Made by a program: the position numbers and the translations under genes. From Chloroflexota bacterium (lineage in GTDB: Bacteria; Chloroflexota; Anaerolineae; Anaerolineales; Villigracilaceae): DNA of 64,000 bases. Shown in pieces: positions 58,807-64,000 of the stretch; position 1 is the stretch's first letter, and each line of letters begins with the position of its first letter. The notes under the pieces were generated by a model, which was given only the letters and a program-made list of their open reading frames with translations, made no database searches and had not been told where the DNA came from. Where the stretch lies: assembly GCA_016213105.1 (NCBI GenBank), contig JACRBN010000003.1, positions 1 to 64,000 of the forward strand, given 5' to 3'.

Positions 58807-60264
58807 TTATACGAGCGCCTTTTCCTCCGCGGCGATGATGCGTTCCAGCTCGGCGTCGAGGGCCGCATCCAACGGATCGGGCTGATGCTCGGCCAGCAGT
58901 TTGCGGGCCTTGGTCAGCGCCCAGTCGCGGGCGTCGTCCTTCTTCGACTCCCATTCGGTATAGGGGCGGCGGTCCATGAACTGCGGCAGGAACAGGTCGC
59001 GCATGTGGGCGCGGGTGTGCTTCTGCGAGAGGAAGTTTCCGCCCGGGCCGACCGCCGCGATGGCCTCCAGCGCCAGCGTCTCAGCATTGACCGGGATGCC
59101 CTGCATCATTTTGTGGACGATCGAGAAGATCTCGGCGTCCAGCATCATCTCGGCGAAGGACCAGATGCGGCTGCCATGCAGGAAGCCCAACCCCAACAGC
59201 ATATCGGACATAACCAGACTGGCCATGAAGGTGGACAGACTGTTTTCGAGGCCCGCCTGCCAGTTGGGTTCCTTGGCGCCTGTGGCGAAGGAGCCCATCG
59301 AGAGCGGGATATTGTAGTAATCGGCCAGCACGTTGGTGGCCGCGCCGAAGAGGAAATCCTCGGGGCCGCCGCCCGTGTAGGCGCCGTTGCGCAGATCCGA
59401 GGCGGTCTGGGCCGCGGCGTAGAAGACGGGCGCGCCCGGGTGGGCCAGTTGCAGCATGGCAGTGGCGGCGATCACCTCGGCGTTGCCCACGGCCAGGTTG
59501 CCCGCCATGGTGGCGGGACCCGTGGTCAGGCAGGCGGCCATGGTCATGAAGCCGGTCGGGATGCCCGCTTCGGCGGCCAGCAGGGCCGCATCCAGCGAGC
59601 CGCCGTCGTGGCCGAGCGGCGAGGCGGTGCACTGCATCAGCGAGAGCACCGGGCGCTTGCGGAGCTGGTCTTTTCCGCCCGCGATCAGGGATGCCATCTC
59701 GATGGCGGCGCGCGCCTCGTGTTCGCTGTAAACCGACTCGGTCTGCACGTGTTTGGTGGAGTTGCCCCAGATGGCGCGGATCTCGTGCAGGCCGCGCGTT
59801 TGATGCGGCTTGTCCTGGGCCGAAACGGGTACCCAGTGGAAGGCCACCTCCTCGGTGGCGTCGGCGATGCGGGCGATGTCGCGCACATCCTGTAATTCCG
59901 AGGTGCGCTTCACGCCCGTGTGAATGTCGATGACTTCCACGCCGCAGCCGTCGGTGCCGGCGTAGACGTGGTTGCCGTCCAGCGGCAGATCCTGTTGCGG
60001 GTTGCGCGCGGCCAGCGTGTAAAAAGGCGGACAGGAATCGAGCGCCTGCTCGATCAGCTCGGGTCTGGCGCGCACGATCATCCTGTCGCGGTCGATCTCA
60101 GCGCCGTTTTCCGCCCACACCTCCAGCGCACGCTGCGAGGGAAACCTCACGCCGACCTTTTCGATGATCTGCAGGGTGGCGTCGTGGATTTTCCTGACGT
60201 CTTCGGGTGTTAACACCTTCAACTGCAATTTTGGATTGGTGATGGACTTGATGTTCTTGGACAT
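58807..60264 (-). CDS. MttB/trimethylamine methyltransferase family protein (non-pyrrolysine)
   Basis: 485 residues, a TIM-barrel methyltransferase of the MttB superfamily. There is no in-frame TAG, so no pyrrolysine is used, as in MtgB-type glycine-betaine methyltransferases. Signatures: NPQQDLPLDGNHVYAGTDG, TGFMTMAACLTTGPA and GPGGNFLSQKHTRAHM. It moves a methyl group from a quaternary amine or related compound to the corrinoid protein encoded next door. The substrate is not known. Confidence 0.88.
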   Translation of the reverse strand: MSKNIKSITNPKLQLKVLTPEDVRKIHDATLQIIEKVGVRFPSQRALEVWAENGAEIDRDRMIVRARPELIEQALDSCPPFYTLAARNPQQDLPLDGNHVYAGTDGCGVEVIDIHTGVKRTSELQDVRDIARIADATEEVAFHWVPVSAQDKPHQTRGLHEIRAIWGNSTKHVQTESVYSEHEARAAIEMASLIAGGKDQLRKRPVLSLMQCTASPLGHDGGSLDAALLAAEAGIPTGFMTMAACLTTGPATMAGNLAVGNAEVIAATAMLQLAHPGAPVFYAAAQTASDLRNGAYTGGGPEDFLFGAATNVLADYYNIPLSMGSFATGAKEPNWQAGLENSLSTFMASLVMSDMLLGLGFLHGSRIWSFAEMMLDAEIFSIVHKMMQGIPVNAETLALEAIAAVGPGGNFLSQKHTRAHMRDLFLPQFMDRRPYTEWESKKDDARDWALTKARKLLAEHQPDPLDAALDAELERIIAAEEKALV

Positions 60265-60277
60265 GGGAAACTCCTGC

Positions 60278-60928
60278 TCAGCCTGCCGCGACCAGTTGTT
60301 TGGCGATATTGACCGCGCCGATGGCGTCCTCGGAATAGCCGTCCGCTGAAATCCTGGAGACCCAGTCGCGCGTGATCGGCGCGCCGCCCACCATGACCTT
60401 GAAACGGCTGCGCAGGCCCTCCTTTTCCAGGTCGTCGATCACCTCGCGCTGTTTGACCATGGTGGTGGTCAGCAGGGCGCTCATGGCGATGATGTCGGCA
60501 TTCACCTCGATGGCCTTGGCGATGATCTTGTGCGGGGAGGCGTCCACGCCTAGGTCGAAGACCTCGAAGCCGGCCGCGGTCAGCATGGTGCCGACCAGCG
60601 ACTTGCCGATCTCGTGGATGTCGCCTTCCACGGTGGCCAGCACCACCTTGCCGAGCACCTCGCGTTCGGCGCCGCGCTTCATCATCTCGGGTTCGAGGGT
60701 CTTGACGGCAGCCTTCATGGCTTCACCCGCCATGACCAACTCAGGCAGGAAGGCCTCGCCCTCCGCGAACTGCTGCCCGACGAAGTTGACGCCCACCACA
60801 AAGCCTTTGGTGATGGCCTCCAGCGGGTCCAGTCCGCCCTGAATGGCTTGTTCGGCCAGTTGCGTGGCGGCATCCGCATCGCCGTCGATGATGCTTTGCG
60901 CCATTTGCTTGAATAATTCGTCGGTCAT
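60278..60928 (-). CDS. Corrinoid methyl-carrier protein (MtbC/MttC type)
   Basis: 216 residues. A helical cap (about 1-85) is followed by a B12-binding domain with the complete DxHxxG motif in GDIHEIGKS, then SALLTTTM and GGAPIT. It accepts the methyl group from the MttB-like enzyme, which begins 13 bp downstream. A partner that passes the methyl to a thiol or tetrahydrofolate is not in the window. The gap 60929-61194 holds a TATATAAT-rich stretch and a terminator, no gene. Confidence 0.92.
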   Translation of the reverse strand: MTDELFKQMAQSIIDGDADAATQLAEQAIQGGLDPLEAITKGFVVGVNFVGQQFAEGEAFLPELVMAGEAMKAAVKTLEPEMMKRGAEREVLGKVVLATVEGDIHEIGKSLVGTMLTAAGFEVFDLGVDASPHKIIAKAIEVNADIIAMSALLTTTMVKQREVIDDLEKEGLRSRFKVMVGGAPITRDWVSRISADGYSEDAIGAVNIAKQLVAAG

Positions 60929-61145
60929 GGTTGGGATCTCCGTGGTTTGGAAGGATGGGCGGGGTCGGCATTTCTGCGGCCGCCCCGTCTTTATTCATGA
61001 GGCGGTGTTGCATATTATATATAATCCAATGGCCGCGGGGAAAGTCACATCTGTCACAGAAATGGGATGAGTTTCGATTTTCGGGCGGCGGTGGGCCGTT
61101 TATTGGGCGCCATCCCCGTCGATTGCCTGTTTTGGAAGAAAAGAG

Positions 61146-61173
61146 GAGCGCCCCTGAATACTCAGGGGCGCTC
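61146..61173 (-). terminator. Terminator of the SLH-nucleotidase gene
   Basis: GAGCGCCCCTGA-ATAC-TCAGGGGCGCTC hairpin, followed on the minus strand by CTCTTTTCTT. It lies about 20 bp after the stop. Confidence 0.75.
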
Positions 61174-61194
61174 ACGAACAGCGTGCTTACGGTG

Positions 61195-64000
61195 TTACGG
61201 GAGATTGAAGGCGGTGACGAGGAAGACAGCCATTTGGGCGCGGGTCACGAAGGCGTTGGGGCAGAAGTTGCCGCCGCCGCAGCCGCTGGTGATGCCTTCA
61301 GCCTCGAGGGCTTCGATGTAGGCAGCCGCAAACGCATCGGCGGGAACGTCCGTGAAGACGGTGCCGAGGGCAGTCGGGGGAGTATAGGCGCTGCCGTTCA
61401 GGGTGCGGAGCAGGAAGACGGCCATTTCAGCGCGGGTCACGTTGCTGTTGGGGCAGAAGTTGCCGCCGCCGCAGCCGCTGGTGACGCCTTCAGCCGCCAG
61501 GGCTTCGATGTAATCAGCTGCGAAGTCGTCCACAGCAACATCGTTGAAGACCAGGCCGGTCGCAGCCGGGGGCACGTAGGTGTCGCCATACTTGGCGCGC
61601 AGGAGGAAGACCGCCATCTGGGCGCGGGTGGTGTAAGCATTGGGGCAGAAGGTGCCGGTACCGCAGCCGCCCGTGACGCCAGCCGCAGCCAGCTTCTCGA
61701 TGAACGGCCAGGCCCAGTTGGTGGTGGGCACGTCATTGACGAAGGTGGTGGGCAGGAATTGCAGGCGACCTTCGATGGCCGGGGAGACGGTGCCCATGTG
61801 GGTGACGTAGTTGATGACCGCATCGCGCACATAGAACTGCGTGTCGGCCACGATCTGATCCAGCGGCCAGAGGGTGGCACCCGCATCGTTGAAGTTGCAG
61901 GAACCAGCCGCCAGGTAGTTGACCGTGGACACGTTGTAGAACGTGTCGGCGTCCGTGAAGTCAATCAGATTTCCACCGATGTTGAGCGACACAACGTTGT
62001 TGCCGTTGGGCAGAGCGGGATACAGCTCATTGTAGGTGATCTGGTTGCCGGCGTTGGTGTCGATCATGCAGGTGGTGTAGTGCGAGTACCCACCCCAATC
62101 GGGGTAATACTTGTAGTAGTAGTAGTTGCGATAGGCGCGCTCGAGAACCGCCTTGAGCTGTGGGCCGTTCATGCTGATGACCACCAGCGAGTTCTCGTAG
62201 GGCATCGCGGCGAACATGTCGGTGATCGTCAGGTTGTAGGGCGTGGCCGGGGTGGCGGTGGTGGCGATCAGCTTGTTGGTCATGGCGCCGGAGAGATGGA
62301 AGTCCACGTCGATGCCGTGGGATTCCAGTTCGTACACCGAGGCGTCGGCTTGCAGGTTCGCGCCGTTGGTCTCTTCGGTGAAGGCGTTCATGGTGTCGAT
62401 GGGAGCGGTCGTCGCGCCGATCGGGGTGGCATTGTAGGCAGCCAGCAGGACCGAGTACGGGTCGACGATGGCGTTGATGGCCGCATCCTCAGCGGTGGAA
62501 CTGCTGACGGAGATATAGCGGCCGGTCTGGCTGACGACTTCGTAGTTGTTCAGGGCCAGGGGGGCGTCCGCACGCAAACCCATGACCACCTCGCCCAGGG
62601 TGTTGTTGTAGCGGTAGGCGTGGTTGATCACGACCGGGTTTCCATCCGCGTCGGCCACGATGGTCGGCAGGTACTTGTAGGCGCCGAAGCCGCTGGCCGG
62701 GTTGGTATGGCTGTGACCACCGATGACTGCGTCGATATTGGTGGTGGAGGCGGCCAGGTTGGTGTCGACCTTGTCATCCACTTCGACGGAATTGGGGTTC
62801 TCGGTGAAGCCGATGTGGGTCAGGGCAATCACAACATCGTTGGTGGGGGCAAGAGCGGCGGCGTACGTCTGAGCCGTGCCAATTGGGTCTGTGAAGGTCA
62901 GGCCGGGGATATTGCTGGGCAGTTCGTAGTTCGGGATGCGGTGGTTGCCGATGCCGAGGATGGCGACCTGGATGTCACCGCCCACAGTCTTCTGAACGTA
63001 GGGCAGAACGCCGGCACCCGCCAGTCCGTATTCGCCGGTGTCGGAGATGTTGGCCTGCAGGAGCGGGAAGGTGGCCTGGCCCAGGACGCTGGTGAAGACG
63101 TCGCTGCCGAAGTTGAACTCATGGTTGCCCAACACCATGGCATCGTAATCCATGGCATTGAAGGCCTTGATGAGCGGGTTGATGTGCAGGGCGGGATCGA
63201 CAATCGGGGTACCGTTCGAGGTGAAGCCGGTCGGCGCGGTCTTGAAGTAGTACATCATCGCGTCGCCCTGGATGTTGTCGCCCGAACTGAGCAGCAGGGT
63301 GCGGTCGGGGTTGTGCAGGCGTTCCTGTTTGATCAGGGTGGCCAGCTGGGTGTAGCCCACGTAAGTACCCTTGTCCAGGTTGCCGTGCGAGTCGTTGTGG
63401 TGCAGGATGGTCAACGGGACGATTTCGTTGCCGCCTTCGAAGATATCATCGCCGTCGCCGTTGCGGGTAACGCGTCCGTCGAGCAGACCGTCATCGTTGG
63501 GGCCACGGTAGGGGTGGTCGACATTATAGTTGGCTTCCACGTAGGCGTTGACGGCGTCGAGCATGTCGCCCCAGTACGTGATGTTGGTCATGTACTTGAA
63601 GGGTACGTAGCCGTCCTGTCCTGCCGGGGCCAGGAATTCATTGGTGCCGACACGGTAGGTCTTGGTCAGGTCCAGGGGAACCCAGGTGGAAGTATCCTTG
63701 TCGAAGACTTCCACATCGTACGCGCCCCAGCCGTAGGGCTGCGGGCCCGGCAGGGCATCCGAATAGCGGAAGAACGAGTAGCGGATGCCGGAGGGCTGGA
63801 TGGCGCCCTTGAACAGGGTGGCGGACTGGTGCAGCAGTTCAAGGATCTGCGCGCCGGTCATGTCGCCGACGATGGTCTGGTTGCCGAAGGGCAGAATCTG
63901 GAACATCTGGCCGTAGTTCAACACCATGGCGGGATGCGCCCAAATGCCAGCATTGCAGTCTGCCGCGGTGCTGCTCCAGATGTAGGTGCCGGGAGCAAGC
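61195..64000 (-). CDS. Secreted 5'-nucleotidase-type protein with three SLH domains, 5' end outside window
   Basis: At least 935 residues; the frame is open to base 64000, so the ATG at 63927 is probably internal. Order: C-terminal part of one 5'-nucleotidase (GDMTGAQILELL), then a complete metallophosphatase (ILHHNDSHGN, GNHEFNFG, GGHSHT), its own 5'-nucleotidase C domain (ENSLVVISMNGPQL) and three SLH domains with RAQMAVF and GCG-x4-CP. It probably hydrolyses nucleotides or other phosphate esters at the cell surface. The tandem nucleotidase layout is unusual. Confidence 0.88.
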   Translation of the reverse strand, partial: LAPGTYIWSSTAADCNAGIWAHPAMVLNYGQMFQILPFGNQTIVGDMTGAQILELLHQSATLFKGAIQPSGIRYSFFRYSDALPGPQPYGWGAYDVEVFDKDTSTWVPLDLTKTYRVGTNEFLAPAGQDGYVPFKYMTNITYWGDMLDAVNAYVEANYNVDHPYRGPNDDGLLDGRVTRNGDGDDIFEGGNEIVPLTILHHNDSHGNLDKGTYVGYTQLATLIKQERLHNPDRTLLLSSGDNIQGDAMMYYFKTAPTGFTSNGTPIVDPALHINPLIKAFNAMDYDAMVLGNHEFNFGSDVFTSVLGQATFPLLQANISDTGEYGLAGAGVLPYVQKTVGGDIQVAILGIGNHRIPNYELPSNIPGLTFTDPIGTAQTYAAALAPTNDVVIALTHIGFTENPNSVEVDDKVDTNLAASTTNIDAVIGGHSHTNPASGFGAYKYLPTIVADADGNPVVINHAYRYNNTLGEVVMGLRADAPLALNNYEVVSQTGRYISVSSSTAEDAAINAIVDPYSVLLAAYNATPIGATTAPIDTMNAFTEETNGANLQADASVYELESHGIDVDFHLSGAMTNKLIATTATPATPYNLTITDMFAAMPYENSLVVISMNGPQLKAVLERAYRNYYYYKYYPDWGGYSHYTTCMIDTNAGNQITYNELYPALPNGNNVVSLNIGGNLIDFTDADTFYNVSTVNYLAAGSCNFNDAGATLWPLDQIVADTQFYVRDAVINYVTHMGTVSPAIEGRLQFLPTTFVNDVPTTNWAWPFIEKLAAAGVTGGCGTGTFCPNAYTTRAQMAVFLLRAKYGDTYVPPAATGLVFNDVAVDDFAADYIEALAAEGVTSGCGGGNFCPNSNVTRAEMAVFLLRTLNGSAYTPPTALGTVFTDVPADAFAAAYIEALEAEGITSGCGGGNFCPNAFVTRAQMAVFLVTAFNLP

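Noticed and set aside
58807-60264. Pyrrolysine (in-frame TAG) in the MttB-like gene
   Set aside because: The frame contains no internal TAG, so it is a non-pyrrolysine family member.
60929-61194. Cobalamin riboswitch upstream of the corrinoid gene
   Set aside because: I could not find the conserved B12-box or a fitting fold in the short leader; a covariance search would be needed.

Overview
The window reads as a chromosomal contig from an uncultured Chloroflexota bacterium, most likely class Anaerolineae. This is inferred from gene content: S-layer-homology (SLH) proteins with a GCG-x4-CP signature, a caa3-type oxidase cluster with a CtaA-CtaB fusion, a MoeA/substrate-binding-domain fusion, a FadN-type beta-oxidation fusion, MttB-type corrinoid methyltransferases, and many short palindromic repeats. 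No rRNA gene or universal single-copy marker lies in the window, so the assignment is tentative. Most of the DNA is GC-rich; about 31.6-44.3 kb is visibly AT-richer.

Layout. 1-4.7 kb: sulfur genes. A cysteine synthase fragment (+) faces a minus-strand run of persulfide dioxygenase/rhodanese, flavoprotein, tRNA-Cys, DUF4395 membrane protein and thioredoxin. 4.9-12.2 kb: a fatty-acid or acyl-CoA degradation operon (TetR regulator with a palindromic operator, two acyl-CoA dehydrogenases, FadN-like fusion, thiolase, SCP2 protein), closed by a bidirectional terminator. 12.2-16.8 kb: a large secreted SLH/SBBP-repeat protein flanked by a decayed copy of the SCP2 gene end, then a lipoprotein. 16.9-24.1 kb: a minus-strand caa3 oxidase cluster (CoxII-cytochrome c, CoxI, CoxIV-CoxIII fusion, SCO, cupredoxin-like protein, SURF1, CtaA-CtaB). 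24.2-28.6 kb: peroxiredoxin, cytochrome c lipoprotein, response regulator, MoeA-PBP fusion and homocysteine methyltransferase. 28.8-31 kb: threonine/serine dehydratase and a HEAT-like protein with a frameshift.

31.0-44.3 kb is an accessory island. About fourteen small genes or gene remnants, all on the minus strand, encode lipoproteins, membrane proteins, zinc-ribbon proteins, two GNAT acetyltransferases and a truncated DHFR-family gene. They are separated by repeats. Four repeat copies carry the same well-formed sigma70-type promoter (TTGAAA/T-N17-TACAAT) pointing into different genes. Other spacers carry GTTRRRY/RYYYAAC-like inverted sites, and two copies of a MITE-like element with inverted ends are present. 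It resembles an integron-type or otherwise cassette-built array without an integrase in view. This is the most novel part of the window.

44.3-64 kb returns to GC-rich genes: NUDIX hydrolase, cyclic-nucleotide-sensor histidine kinase, phosphoribosyltransferase, adenosine-specific kinase family protein, phosphoesterase lipoprotein, MFS transporter, a two-gene operon of a B12-binding mutase-like protein with an octopine-type dehydrogenase, an ArsB/NhaD-type transporter with a CBS protein, a Na/Ca exchanger with a LacI regulator, a lipoprotein hydrolase, a DsbA-like thioredoxin, an MttB/MttC corrinoid methyltransferase pair, and a second SLH protein carrying 5'-nucleotidase domains that runs off the right edge.
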